A DNA stretch of 13,513 bases from Sphingomonadales bacterium (GCA_027489295.1 JAIYAA010000034.1:1-13513); one strand, 5' to 3'; positions 1-7,453 are shown, counted from the stretch's first letter. A program made the numbers and translations. Notes: generated from the sequence alone by a model not told the origin.

Positions 1-84
1 CACCGCCTCCAGCGCATCGAGCGCGGTGGCGGCATCGATCGCGGCAAGCAGCTCGCCGCGCAGGGTATCGAGATCGGTGGTCAT
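1..84 (-). CDS. pheS: Phenylalanyl-tRNA synthetase alpha subunit, N-terminal 28 codons (partial)
   Basis: Only the first 28 codons are in the window; the gene continues off the left edge. The visible peptide starts MTTDLDTLRGELLAAIDAA and continues as an Ala/Leu-rich helix, which matches the N-terminal coiled-coil arm of bacterial PheS (known family feature: this arm binds tRNA-Phe). PheS charges tRNA-Phe as an alpha2-beta2 enzyme with PheT, in the cytoplasm. The ATG occupies 82-84; the only upstream purine-rich stretch on the coding strand is a weak ACGGAAAACG, so initiation may be modest. Position supports the call, because pheS follows rpmI-rplT in many alphaproteobacteria. Here an exporter gene lies between them, 71 bases before pheS. 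Identity rests on a short peptide plus context. Confidence 0.8.
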   Translation of the reverse strand, partial: MTTDLDTLRGELLAAIDAATALDALEAV

Positions 85-155
85 CGTTTTCCGTTCACTG
101 TGCGAGATGGCTGGAACCCCAGACGGGGCCGCAGGTCAAGGCGTTTGAGGGTCGG

Positions 156-779
156 CTACACCCGGCTGCCGAGCAGGGCGGCGCCGAATGCCACGAACAC
201 GCCGCCGGTGACACGATTGAACATCCGCTGGCGCGCCGCTGGCGCCAGCCATGCCGCGAGCGAGCGGCCGCCCAGCGCGTAGACCGAGAACCAGAAGGCC
301 TCGATCACTGCGAAGGTCGCGATCAGGATCGCCAGCTGCGGCAGGAACGGCCGACCGACGTCGAGGAACTGCGGGAACAGCGCGGCGGCGAAGACGATCA
401 GCTTGGGGTTGGACAGCCCCGTGCCGAGCCCGGTCAGGTAGCGCGCCCGCACCGACTGGCGTGCGGGCAGCGGCGCATCGGGTTGCGCGTCCGCCACCGG
501 GGCGCGCCAGGCCTTGATGCCCAGCCACACCAGATAGGCGACGCCGGCATAGCGCAGCACGTCGTACAGCCCCGGCGACGCCTTAAGCAGCGCCCCCAGC
601 CCCGCCGCCGAGGCGACCAGGCAGAACAGGTTCGCGCTCATCAGCCCCGCCGTGGTCGGCAGCACGCTGCGTGCGCCCTCGCGGATGCTCTGCACCATCA
701 CGTGGAGCATGTTCGGCCCCGGCGTCATCGACACGAAAAACACGGCGGTGACGTAGAGCCACCAGGTCTTCATCGCCAC
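156..779 (-). CDS. LysE/RhtB-family amino-acid exporter
   Basis: A 207-residue inner-membrane protein, the usual length of the LysE/RhtB family, which exports amino acids or their derivatives (homoserine, threonine, lysine and others); the substrate cannot be read from sequence. The family signature is clear: TPGPN at residues 19-23 near the end of the first membrane helix, and a second LGTGLSNPK motif before a later helix. About six hydrophobic segments are visible, at roughly residues 6-28, 38-62, 68-86, 110-135, 143-165 and 185-204. The start is probably the GTG at 777-779, because GGGGGAG lies 8 bases upstream; an ATG at 771-773 would be 14 bases from it. The gene lies between rplT and pheS on their strand, but just downstream of a strong rplT terminator, so it probably has its own promoter or depends on readthrough. 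Confidence 0.93.
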   Translation of the reverse strand: MAMKTWWLYVTAVFFVSMTPGPNMLHVMVQSIREGARSVLPTTAGLMSANLFCLVASAAGLGALLKASPGLYDVLRYAGVAYLVWLGIKAWRAPVADAQPDAPLPARQSVRARYLTGLGTGLSNPKLIVFAAALFPQFLDVGRPFLPQLAILIATFAVIEAFWFSVYALGGRSLAAWLAPAARQRMFNRVTGGVFVAFGAALLGSRV

Positions 780-804
780 GGGATCGTCTCCCCCGGTTGG
801 AATG

Positions 805-837
805 AAAAAGGGCGCCGAAGCCGCAGCCTCGACGCCC
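805..837 (-). terminator. Intrinsic terminator after rplT
   Basis: Read on the minus strand, GGGCGTCGAGGC and GCTTCGGCGCCC can pair over all 12 positions (two G-U wobbles) around a TGCG loop, and the stem runs directly into TTTTT. The hairpin (810-837) lies 27 bases after the rplT stop codon and before the exporter's ribosome binding site. It is a textbook factor-independent terminator and separates rpmI-rplT from the downstream exporter and pheS. Confidence 0.9.
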
Positions 838-863
838 CTATATCAGCTTGCTCGCAGGTCCGC

Positions 864-1229
864 TCAGGCGGCCTGGGGCAGTGCCGCCTTCGCCTGCGCG
901 ATGATGGCCGTAAACGCCTCACCTTCGTGCATCGCGATGTCGGCCAGGACCTTCCGGTCCAGTTCGATACCCGCCAGCTTCAGGCCGTGCATGAACTGCG
1001 AATAGGTCAAGCCTTCGGCGCGCACACCAGCATTGATGCGCTGGATCCACAGGGCGCGGAAGCTGCGCTTCTTTACCTTGCGGTCGCGATAGGCGTACTG
1101 GCCGGCCTTTTCGACGGCCTGGCGCGCGATGCGGATGGTGTTCTTGCGACGGCCATAATAGCCCTTCGCCTGATCCAAAATCCGCTTATGCTTCGCCTTG
1201 GTGGTCGTACCACGCTTCACTCGTGCCAT
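864..1229 (-). CDS. rplT: 50S ribosomal protein L20
   Basis: A 121-residue, highly basic protein that matches bacterial L20 along its length: MARVKRG start, then a [20 protein letters not shown] segment, then the [11 protein letters not shown] and [24 protein letters not shown] motifs that form the globular rRNA-binding part. L20 is an early assembly protein of the large subunit, binding 23S rRNA; in several bacteria it also represses its own operon through the leader. It follows rpmI by 14 bases, with GGGAG upstream of the ATG, so the two are surely co-transcribed. The unit ends in the terminator at 805-837. infC, the usual first gene of this operon in many bacteria, is not adjacent. Confidence 0.98.
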   Translation of the reverse strand: MARVKRGTTTKAKHKRILDQAKGYYGRRKNTIRIARQAVEKAGQYAYRDRKVKKRSFRALWIQRINAGVRAEGLTYSQFMHGLKLAGIELDRKVLADIAMHEGEAFTAIIAQAKAALPQAA

Positions 1230-1243
1230 TTTTCAGGACTCCC

Positions 1244-1447
1244 TTACTTCAGGCCGTACGGCGCCCACGCGACAACGCGCGCGACGTCTGCATCGGCCAG
1301 CACGGAAGTGCCGCGATTGGTACGGATATACTTGGAATTGTGGCTGATCAGGCGGTGGCGCTTACCAGCGACGCCGTGCTTGATCTTGCCGGTCGCGGTG
1401 AACTTGAAGCGCTTCTTCACACCGCTCTTGGTCTTGAGCTTGGGCAT
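1244..1447 (-). CDS. rpmI: 50S ribosomal protein L35
   Basis: A 67-residue basic protein beginning MPKLKTKSGVKKRFKFTATG, with the KIKHGVAGKRHRL stretch, the standard pattern and length of bacterial L35, a component of the large ribosomal subunit. AAGGAG lies about 7 bases before the ATG at 1445-1447. It is the first gene of a two-gene rpmI-rplT unit; the 152 bases upstream are shared with the divergent asmA-family gene. The C-terminal VVAWAPYGLK replaces the shorter tail seen in enteric L35 and is, to my knowledge, usual in alphaproteobacteria. Confidence 0.98.
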   Translation of the reverse strand: MPKLKTKSGVKKRFKFTATGKIKHGVAGKRHRLISHNSKYIRTNRGTSVLADADVARVVAWAPYGLK

Positions 1448-1530
1448 TTTCGTCTCCTTCTGGTTCGACGATTGCAGACAGCCTCGGCAGCCCTATTAGC
1501 CGGACGGTCTCTCGATCGCGGAAAGGCGGC

Positions 1531-1559
1531 CCATTAGCGGATGGATCGGGGATATGCAA
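1531..1559 (-). promoter_or_regulatory. Candidate sigma-70-type promoter for rpmI-rplT
   Basis: On the minus strand TTGCAT (1554-1559) and TAATGG (1531-1536) are separated by 17 bases, about 85 bases upstream of the rpmI start. The -35 is a fair match and the -10 a weak one. The only support beyond motif and spacing is position in the divergent intergenic gap. Confidence 0.3.
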
Positions 1560-1562
1560 CCA

Positions 1563-1576
1563 CCGGGGAACCCCGG
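1563..1576. repeat. Short perfect inverted repeat upstream of the asmA-family gene
   Basis: CCGGGG and CCCCGG flank an AA dinucleotide, giving a 14-base dyad 23 bases before the asmA-family start codon. It could be an operator or a leader hairpin just ahead of the ribosome binding site; it has no T tract. GC-rich DNA makes such dyads common, so a function is not assured. Confidence 0.4.
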
Positions 1577-1599
1577 GGCGGGCGAGGATTTGGAGACCC

Positions 1600-3735
1600 A
1601 TGGCTGAACCGGACGCACCCCTGCTCGTCGCCGATTCGGCGCCTTCGCCGATCCGCCCCACCCGCACCATGGGTACACCGCTTGCCGCGACCCTCGCGGT
1701 CGTCACCAGCCTGATCGGGCTGGTGGTGCTGGCGTGGGCGGTGCTGTTCGTCACCAAGGGCCGGTTCCTCAAGGGCACGTTCGAATCGATCGCGAGCAGC
1801 AGCACGCACCGCAAGGTGCGGGTGGCGGGCGACTTCCAGCTCTATTTCGCGCCGTTCAACCTGAAGTTCGTGGCCGAAGGCCTGCGCGTCGAGAACCCGG
1901 GCTGGGCCGGCACCAGCCCGTTCTTCACGGCGAAGCGGATCGACGCGCGAATCGCCACTTTCTCGCTGCTCGCGGCGCAGAAGCGCTTCCAGTGGCTCGG
2001 CCTCACCGACGGCCGCATCGACCTGCAATGGGATCGCGACGGCCGGCAGAACACGTGGACCTTCGGCAGCGGCGGCGGCAAGCCGCTGACCATGCCGCTG
2101 ATCCAGCGCGCGCGAATCGAAGGCACGCAGCTGCGCTATCTCGATCCGCGCCACCAGCTGGATGCCGCGATTCGCGTCGACACGGTGGCCGCCGAGGACA
2201 ACCGGTTCGCCGACACGATCCGCTTCGACGGCAACGGCACCGCGCGCGGTGCCCGTTTCACCCTGGCGGGTGCGCTGCTTTCCTCCAACAAGACGCTGGC
2301 CGGCGGCGAGAACCGCCTGCGCCTCCATGCCGAGGGCGTGCGCAGCCAGGTGGACGTGGCGGGCACGCTGCCGGGCGCGACGGTGCTGGAAGGCGCGAAG
2401 CTCCACATGGACCTGCGCGGGCAGAACCTCGCCGACGTATTCCTCGTCGCCGGCATCGCGGTGCCGGATACCCGCAGCTATCGGATCACCTCGGTCGTCA
2501 CCAAGGCGGGTGACGAGTGGCGCTTCACGGGCATGAAGGGGCGCTTCGGGGACAGCGATCTTGCCGGCAAGTTCACGGTGAAGCTCCTCCAGCCCCGCCT
2601 GCTGGTGACGGCCGACCTGTTCACCCACGCGCTCGACATCGTCGATGCCGGGCCGTTCATCGGCTACAACCCCAATGCGCTTGCCGCGCAGGGTGCGCAG
2701 GCGGCGGTGACGCAGATTTCCGACACGCCGCGGCTGCTGCCCGATGCGCCGCTGCGGGTGGATGCGCTCAAGAATTTCGATGCGCAGGTCCATTGGCAGG
2801 TGCGCACCGTCCGCGCCCCCAACCTGCCGGTGTCGAACATCGAGCTGGGGCTCAATTTAGACGATCGGCTGCTCACGCTCAGCCCGCTCAATTTCAGCCT
2901 CGCGCGCGGTACGGTCACGTCGGACATCCGCATCGATGCGCGACGCTCGCCGGTGTTCACCAGCTACGATATCCGTCTCTCGCCGACGCCGATGGGCGTG
3001 CTGCTGGCAGGCTTCGGCGCCGAGCAATCGGGCACCACGGGCATGCTGAAGGCGCGCATCCAGATGAACGGCAGCGGCAACAGCGTGCGCGATTCGCTGG
3101 CCAACGCCAACGGCCGCATCGCCGTGATCCTGCCCAAGGGCGATTTCTGGACGCGCAACACCGAGCTCGCCGAGTTCGACATCGGCACCTTCGTCCAGAA
3201 GATGTTCGAGAAGAAGCTGAAGGAGCCGGTGCAGATCAATTGCGGGCTGATCGGCTTCACCGTGCGCGACGGCGTCGCGGCGGCGGACCCGATCCTGATC
3301 GACACGCAGAAGAACGTGATGCTCGGCCGCGGTGGGTTCAGCTTCCGGAACGAGACGATCGACCTCGCCTTCCGCGCCGATTCGAAGCGGTTCAGCCTGT
3401 TTTCCGGCCAGTCGCCGGTGCGCATCGGCGGCACTTTCGCCAAGCCGGGGATCAACGTGATCAGCCCCGAACTGATCGGCCGGGCGGGCGCGGGCCTCGG
3501 CCTCGGCCTCGTCGCCTCGCCGCTGGCGGGCGTGCTGGCGTTCGTCGACTTCGGCGATGCCAAGGCGGCGGATTGCGGCCCGGTGCTCACGGGCGCGACG
3601 GCCGCCAGCCAGCGCGACAGCAAGGGCCGGCCGCGCGGCGATGTCGGCCGCGGCACCACCGCGACGTCGGAAAGCGGCAAGGCGGGTGCGGGCGAGGCGC
3701 AGCGGCAGCGCAAGAAGTTCCTCGGCATCTTCTGA
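1600..3735 (+). CDS. AsmA-family envelope protein
   Basis: A 711-residue protein with an N-terminal membrane anchor (hydrophobic residues about 27-49, after a short cytoplasmic segment) and a long periplasmic region of repeating beta-strand pattern, as in the AsmA/TamB/YhdP superfamily. Members are large anchored proteins that affect outer-membrane composition and are thought to bridge lipid transport across the periplasm. AsmA-type features are a segment near residue 140 (GRIDLQWDRDGRQNTWTFG) and the C-terminal AsmA-like domain at about residues 490-660, with NCGLIGFTVRDGVAAADPIL and a Gly-rich PELIGRAGAGLGLGL stretch before DCGPVL (Cys659). The tail is basic. GGAG lies 6 bases before the ATG at 1600, which favours this start over an in-frame ATG at 1669 that would leave the same anchor. 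It is divergent from rpmI and followed 42 bases later by a secreted esterase gene, perhaps co-transcribed. Confidence 0.88.
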   Translation: MAEPDAPLLVADSAPSPIRPTRTMGTPLAATLAVVTSLIGLVVLAWAVLFVTKGRFLKGTFESIASSSTHRKVRVAGDFQLYFAPFNLKFVAEGLRVENPGWAGTSPFFTAKRIDARIATFSLLAAQKRFQWLGLTDGRIDLQWDRDGRQNTWTFGSGGGKPLTMPLIQRARIEGTQLRYLDPRHQLDAAIRVDTVAAEDNRFADTIRFDGNGTARGARFTLAGALLSSNKTLAGGENRLRLHAEGVRSQVDVAGTLPGATVLEGAKLHMDLRGQNLADVFLVAGIAVPDTRSYRITSVVTKAGDEWRFTGMKGRFGDSDLAGKFTVKLLQPRLLVTADLFTHALDIVDAGPFIGYNPNALAAQGAQAAVTQISDTPRLLPDAPLRVDALKNFDAQVHWQVRTVRAPNLPVSNIELGLNLDDRLLTLSPLNFSLARGTVTSDIRIDARRSPVFTSYDIRLSPTPMGVLLAGFGAEQSGTTGMLKARIQMNGSGNSVRDSLANANGRIAVILPKGDFWTRNTELAEFDIGTFVQKMFEKKLKEPVQINCGLIGFTVRDGVAAADPILIDTQKNVMLGRGGFSFRNETIDLAFRADSKRFSLFSGQSPVRIGGTFAKPGINVISPELIGRAGAGLGLGLVASPLAGVLAFVDFGDAKAADCGPVLTGATAASQRDSKGRPRGDVGRGTTATSESGKAGAGEAQRQRKKFLGIF

Positions 3736-3777
3736 CCGCTTGCGCCGGAGGCGGCCGGCGGCGCAGGGTTACCGGTG

Positions 3778-4893
3778 ATGCTGCGCTTCCTCGTCCTTGC
3801 CGCCGCGCTCGTCATGGCCGGAGACGCGCGCCCGCCGCAGCGCGTGACCATCAACAGTGCTGCGGCGGATGCGGTGGAGATCCTGCCGATGCATGTCGGT
3901 GGCCGGGTGGAACGCACCGCGACCGGCCTGCGCCATCAATGGCCCGGCATCTATGTGGAGGCCGCCTTCCGCGGGCGCGGCGTGGCGCTACGCTTCGAGG
4001 ATGCGGTCAACGCATGGCGCGCGCGCATCGATGACGGCCCCGCCATCCCGATCGACCGCCCCGGCACAGCGGCGGTGACGATCGACCGCCTCGCGCCCGG
4101 CATCCACCGGATCCGGCTCGACAAGGTCACCGAGAGCGCGGCGCCGGCGCGCTTCGGCGGATTCTTCGTCGCTCGGGGCAACAGCCTGCTCGCGCCGCGC
4201 CCCCGCACGCGGCAAATCGAATTCATCGGCGATTCGTCGATGACAGGCTATGGTGCCCGCAGCAGTCGCACCGACTGCACGCCGGAACAGGTGCGTGCCA
4301 CCACCGATACGCCGGACGCGTTCGCGGCACTTGCTGCGCAGCATTTCGCTGCAGACTATCAGATCAACGCGATCTCCGGCCGCGGGCTCATCCGCAATTT
4401 CGGCGGCACGGTGCCCCAGGGGACGATGGAACGGCTCTGGCCGCGCCGCCTGCCCTCCGAACCGGCGCTTTTCGCGGATCCGGCATGGCAGCCGCAGATC
4501 GTGATGCTGAAGCTGCAGGCGGATTTCGCCGGCTTTCGGCCCGGTGCGCGCTGGCCGACGCTGGCGGCACTCGTCGACGACTATGCCGCGCATTATGGCC
4601 GGTTGCTCGCGGCGCTGCGGGGCCGCTACCCGCGCGCCGTGTTCCTGCTGTGGTGGTTCGACACCCGCGGCGCGCCGCCGGAGCAGGCGACGCTGCTGCG
4701 TTCCGCCGAAAGCCGCATCGGCGCAGCGGCGCTGGCGACGGGGGCGCGCGACGTGCTGTTCCTGCCCTTCCCGGCCGCCGCGTTCCGCGCCACCGCGTGT
4801 CACGGCCATTACGGCCTGGAGGCGCAACGCGGGATTGCCGCGTGGCTGATCGGCGCCATCGACGCCCACCCCGCCTTCTGGGACGGGCACTGA
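3778..4893 (+). CDS. Secreted SGNH/GDSL esterase, CE2-like
   Basis: About 371 residues with a hydrophobic N-terminal signal segment (residues 2-16), a beta-rich N-terminal domain (about 25-140) and a C-terminal SGNH hydrolase domain. This two-domain layout is that of carbohydrate esterase family 2, which removes acetyl groups from polysaccharides. The nucleophile motif IEFIGDSSMTGYG puts the catalytic Ser at 153, followed by TDCTPEQVRATTDTPDAF, typical of CE2. The expected catalytic His is His344 in CHGHYGLEAQRG; the usual HPS after it is altered to HYG. Two Cys (after the GDS motif and before His344) could form a disulphide. The start is ATG 3778 or the adjacent GTG 3775; AGGG at 3765-3768 fits both. 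The gene follows the AsmA-family gene closely and converges on hisN. The natural substrate is unknown. Confidence 0.82.
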   Translation: MLRFLVLAAALVMAGDARPPQRVTINSAAADAVEILPMHVGGRVERTATGLRHQWPGIYVEAAFRGRGVALRFEDAVNAWRARIDDGPAIPIDRPGTAAVTIDRLAPGIHRIRLDKVTESAAPARFGGFFVARGNSLLAPRPRTRQIEFIGDSSMTGYGARSSRTDCTPEQVRATTDTPDAFAALAAQHFAADYQINAISGRGLIRNFGGTVPQGTMERLWPRRLPSEPALFADPAWQPQIVMLKLQADFAGFRPGARWPTLAALVDDYAAHYGRLLAALRGRYPRAVFLLWWFDTRGAPPEQATLLRSAESRIGAAALATGARDVLFLPFPAAAFRATACHGHYGLEAQRGIAAWLIGAIDAHPAFWDGH

Positions 4894-4908
4894 TCCGGAT
4901 CAGTGCCC
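4885..4908. terminator. Perfect 24-base palindrome shared by two convergent gene ends
   Basis: GGGCACTGATCC is followed immediately by its exact reverse complement, a 12+12 dyad with no spacer. It holds the last two codons and stop of the esterase gene on the plus strand and, by symmetry, the same GGG CAC TGA of hisN on the minus strand. It sits where a bidirectional terminator is expected. There is no T tract on either side and a hairpin would have to open its centre to form a loop, so termination is inferred, not shown. Confidence 0.6.
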
Positions 4909-5682
4909 CTGGCAGGCCATCGCTTCGAGGATGTCGTCGATCCGCGCGGGATCGCCTGCAGCGATCACCTCGCCGTTGCTGCCCGCATGGAGCGGATCGC
5001 CCTGCCAGTCGCACATCCGCCCGCCCGCACCCTCGATCACCGGCACCAGTGCGGCGAAATCGTGCAGCTTCAGGCCCGCTTCCACCACGATATCGAGCCA
5101 GCCGCTCGCGACGCAGCCATAATTATAGCAGTCGCCGCCCAGCACCGTGCTCATCACCTTGGCGTCGAGATGCTCGAAGGCGTGGAGCTGGCCGTCGTCG
5201 AACAGCGCGGGAGAGGTGGTGGCGAGGATCGCCTGATTAAGCTCGCGGCAGATGCGCGTGCTGGCGGGCTTGCCGTTGAACAGCGTCTGGCGGCCGGTCA
5301 CCCCCAGCCAGCGCTCGCCGATGATCGGCTGGTCGATCACGCCCAGCACCGGCCAGCCCTTGTCGACCAGCGCGATCAGCGTGCCGAACACCGGCCGCCC
5401 GGCGATGAAGGCGCGGGTGCCGTCGATCGGATCGAGCACCCATTGCCGCCCGCTCGTGCCCTCGCGCACGCCGAATTCCTCGCCGATGATGCCGTCCATC
5501 GGGCGCTCGGCGATCAGCAGCTTGCGCATCGCTTCCTCGCCCGCGCGGTCGGCGAGGGTGACCGGCGAGTGGTCCTCCTTCGCCTCAACACCGTGCTCGG
5601 CGCGGAAATAGGGACGGATCGCAGCACCTGCCGCGTCGGCGAGGCGTGCGGCAAGCGCGATGTCGGTTTGGGAAACGGCCAT
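4900..5682 (-). CDS. hisN: Histidinol-phosphatase, inositol-monophosphatase family
   Basis: A 260-residue metal-dependent phosphatase. The metal-binding motifs of the family are present: GEE at 67-69, DPIDGT at 84-89, and HDFAALVPVIEGAGG with Asp208. HisN-type features distinguish it from inositol monophosphatase and CysQ: the LFNGKPASTRICREL segment (134-148) followed by TTSPALF, and the LKLHDF motif instead of WDxAA. The reaction is histidinol phosphate to histidinol, the penultimate histidine step, in the cytoplasm. AGGG lies 7 bases before the ATG at 5680-5682. It is a single minus-strand gene, divergent from pldA and convergent with the esterase gene; no other his gene is nearby, which is common for hisN. 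Activity on other sugar or inositol phosphates cannot be excluded from sequence. Confidence 0.87.
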   Translation of the reverse strand: MAVSQTDIALAARLADAAGAAIRPYFRAEHGVEAKEDHSPVTLADRAGEEAMRKLLIAERPMDGIIGEEFGVREGTSGRQWVLDPIDGTRAFIAGRPVFGTLIALVDKGWPVLGVIDQPIIGERWLGVTGRQTLFNGKPASTRICRELNQAILATTSPALFDDGQLHAFEHLDAKVMSTVLGGDCYNYGCVASGWLDIVVEAGLKLHDFAALVPVIEGAGGRMCDWQGDPLHAGSNGEVIAAGDPARIDDILEAMACQGH

Positions 5683-5746
5683 GCAACTGCCCTACAAGGC
5701 CGATTTTGACTCGCCAAGGTCACAAACGCCTGTCACTTCGCCGAAC

Positions 5747-6814
5747 ATGCGTGTGATCGCCGCTCTTCCGCTGCTCGGCCTGTGGTTCGTCGCCTTGCCG
5801 GCGCATGCGCAGGTCCGTGCGGTGCCGGCCCAGCCGGCGTCCGAACAGGCGGCGCTGCGCGGCGTGGAGGTGTTCCTGGTCAACGAGACCGAGGCGCCGA
5901 TCGCCGATGCCGGCCCGCGCCAGATCGAGGTGACCGCGGCCGACGGCACACGGCTGATGCTGGAGCGCACCCCCGGCCCGACCCCCAGCATCCCCCCGCA
6001 CGGCTTCGCCAAGGCGCGCTACGTGCCGGTCGGCATCGCCGGCCTCGCCGTGCCGCCCGCCGCGCAGCACCTGCCCGCCGCAGTGCCCGAGCAGGAGACG
6101 GTGGTGCAAAGCTCGACCGGCAGCTCCAGCGGCCTGCTGGCCCGCTTCGAGCCGCACGAGCCGGTCTATGGCGCGTTCGGGCTCAGCGACGCGGGCGGCA
6201 AGCTGCAGCTGAGCTTCGCGGTGCGGCCGTTCGCCGAGGACGCGCCGCTGCAGCTCGGCAACCTCCGCTTCGCCTATACCCAGACGATGTTCTGGGCGCT
6301 GAACGAACCCTCCGGCCCGTTCCGTTCGACCAACTACACCCCCGAACTCTACGCCGACATTCCGTTCGACGAGACGACGCGCGTCGCGATCGGCTGGCGA
6401 CACGATTCGAACGGGCGCGGGGTCACCGATTCGGTGGACATCAACCGCATCTTCCTGCGCGGCGAGAAGAGCTTCGACCTGGGCGGCGACTGGCGGCTGG
6501 ACGTGGCGCCGCAGGCTTGGGTCTATGTCGGCAACAGCGGCACCTTCCACGACATGAAGGACTATTTCGGCTATACCGGCCTCGCCGCGTCGATCCAGCA
6601 GAAGGACGGGATCAAGCTGGCGCTCACTGCCCGCGGCAATGTGAAGACCGGGCGCGGTGCGGCCGAAGCGTTCATCTCCTACCCGCTGCGCCGGCTGGGC
6701 GGGGGCCTTGGCATTTACCTCTTCGGACAGGCATTCACCGGCTATGGCGAGGCGCTAGACCGCTACACCGTCAACGACACCCACGCGCGGATCGGCATCG
6801 CCTTCACCCGCTAG
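5747..6814 (+). CDS. pldA: Outer-membrane phospholipase A (OMPLA) with N-terminal extension
   Basis: A 355-residue precursor with a clear signal peptide (MRVIAALPLLGLWFVALPAHA, cleavage expected after AHA). The C-terminal two thirds match E. coli OMPLA: YTQTMFWALNEPSGPFRSTNY, then WRHDSNGR, then DINRIFLR. The catalytic triad aligns as His219, Ser221 and Asn233 (E. coli His142, Ser144, Asn156), and Arg224 and Ser229 align with the calcium-site Arg147 and Ser152. OMPLA is a calcium-dependent outer-membrane barrel, active as a dimer, that hydrolyses phospholipids misplaced in the outer leaflet. Residues about 25-115 are extra compared with the 289-residue E. coli precursor and look like a beta-sandwich. 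The start was chosen because the signal peptide begins at ATG 5747; an in-frame ATG at 5660 lies inside hisN on the other strand. An EcfG or strong sigma-70 promoter is not evident. Confidence 0.92.
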   Translation: MRVIAALPLLGLWFVALPAHAQVRAVPAQPASEQAALRGVEVFLVNETEAPIADAGPRQIEVTAADGTRLMLERTPGPTPSIPPHGFAKARYVPVGIAGLAVPPAAQHLPAAVPEQETVVQSSTGSSSGLLARFEPHEPVYGAFGLSDAGGKLQLSFAVRPFAEDAPLQLGNLRFAYTQTMFWALNEPSGPFRSTNYTPELYADIPFDETTRVAIGWRHDSNGRGVTDSVDINRIFLRGEKSFDLGGDWRLDVAPQAWVYVGNSGTFHDMKDYFGYTGLAASIQQKDGIKLALTARGNVKTGRGAAEAFISYPLRRLGGGLGIYLFGQAFTGYGEALDRYTVNDTHARIGIAFTR

Positions 6815-6867
6815 CTCCCGCCCGCGTGGTGGCGTAGACAGACGCACAACCACTCTGGGAGATCGAT

Positions 6868-7416
6868 ATGCGCCTGAAGCTCGCCCTTGCCGCCCTTGCC
6901 CTGCCCTTCGCCATGATGCCGGCGAACGCGACCCTCACCACCGGCGCCAAGGCTCCCCTGTTCACCGCCAAGGGCGCTGTGGCCGGCAAGCCGATCACCG
7001 TCGACCTGAAGGCGGCGCTGAAGAAGGGCCCGGTCGTGCTCTACTTCTTCCCGGCCGCCTTCACCTCGGGCTGCAATGCCGAGGCGCATGCCTTTGCCGA
7101 GGCGCTGCCCGATTTCACCAAGGCGGGCGCGACCGTGATCGGCATGACCGCCGGCAATGTCGACCAGCTCGAACAGTTCAGCAGCCAGTATTGCGCGGGC
7201 AAGTTCGCCGTCGCCGCCGCCTCGCCGGAGGTGGCGCTGGGCTATGACGTGGCCGCCAAGAAGCCCGACGGCACGGTCGCCAAATACACCAGCCGCACTA
7301 GCTATGTGATCGCGCCCGACGGCAAGGTGCTGTTCGTCCACTCCGACTCGAACCCGGCCGATCACATTCGCCTGACGCTGGAGGCGGTGCAGAACTATCG
7401 CAAGACCCACCGCTGA
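6868..7416 (+). CDS. Periplasmic (exported) peroxiredoxin, AhpC/TSA-BCP type
   Basis: A 182-residue thioredoxin-fold peroxidase with a signal peptide (about residues 1-22, cleavage near ANA). The peroxidatic site has the family pattern P-x3-T-x2-C: Pro62, Thr66, Cys69 within FPAAFTSGC. Arg144 in the TSRTSYVIAPDGKV strand is a good candidate for the conserved active-site Arg. Cys109 in SSQYCAGKF, 40 residues after Cys69, is the only other Cys and so the candidate resolving residue. Known role of the family is reduction of hydrogen peroxide or organic peroxides; the electron donor in the periplasm is not evident here. GGGAG lies 6 bases before the ATG. It follows pldA by 53 bases on the same strand with its own ribosome binding site, and a hairpin 37 bases after the stop probably ends the unit. 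Confidence 0.88.
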   Translation: MRLKLALAALALPFAMMPANATLTTGAKAPLFTAKGAVAGKPITVDLKAALKKGPVVLYFFPAAFTSGCNAEAHAFAEALPDFTKAGATVIGMTAGNVDQLEQFSSQYCAGKFAVAAASPEVALGYDVAAKKPDGTVAKYTSRTSYVIAPDGKVLFVHSDSNPADHIRLTLEAVQNYRKTHR

Positions 7417-7453
7417 TCCCCGATTCGCGGGTCGGCACCAGTTCCTGCAAGAA

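Noticed and set aside
483..1499. A 338-codon plus-strand reading frame opposite lysE, rplT and rpmI
   Set aside because: It is antisense to three recognised genes, has an arginine- and histidine-rich composition typical of a shadow of GC-rich coding DNA, and has no recognisable domain.
1534..2793. A 419-codon minus-strand frame opposite the AsmA-family gene
   Set aside because: Composition (Arg, Glu, His rich) and the antisense position mark it as a shadow frame.
2517..4034. A 505-codon plus-strand frame overlapping the AsmA-family and esterase genes
   Set aside because: It is out of frame with both recognised genes, rich in Arg/Ala/Gly, and matches no family.
5706..5734. TTGACT upstream of pldA as a -35 element
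   Set aside because: At 17 bases spacing the -10 position reads CCTGTC, which is not a credible match.
5660..5746. An ATG at 5660 as the pldA start
   Set aside because: It would put 29 residues ahead of an obvious signal peptide and overlap the divergent hisN start.
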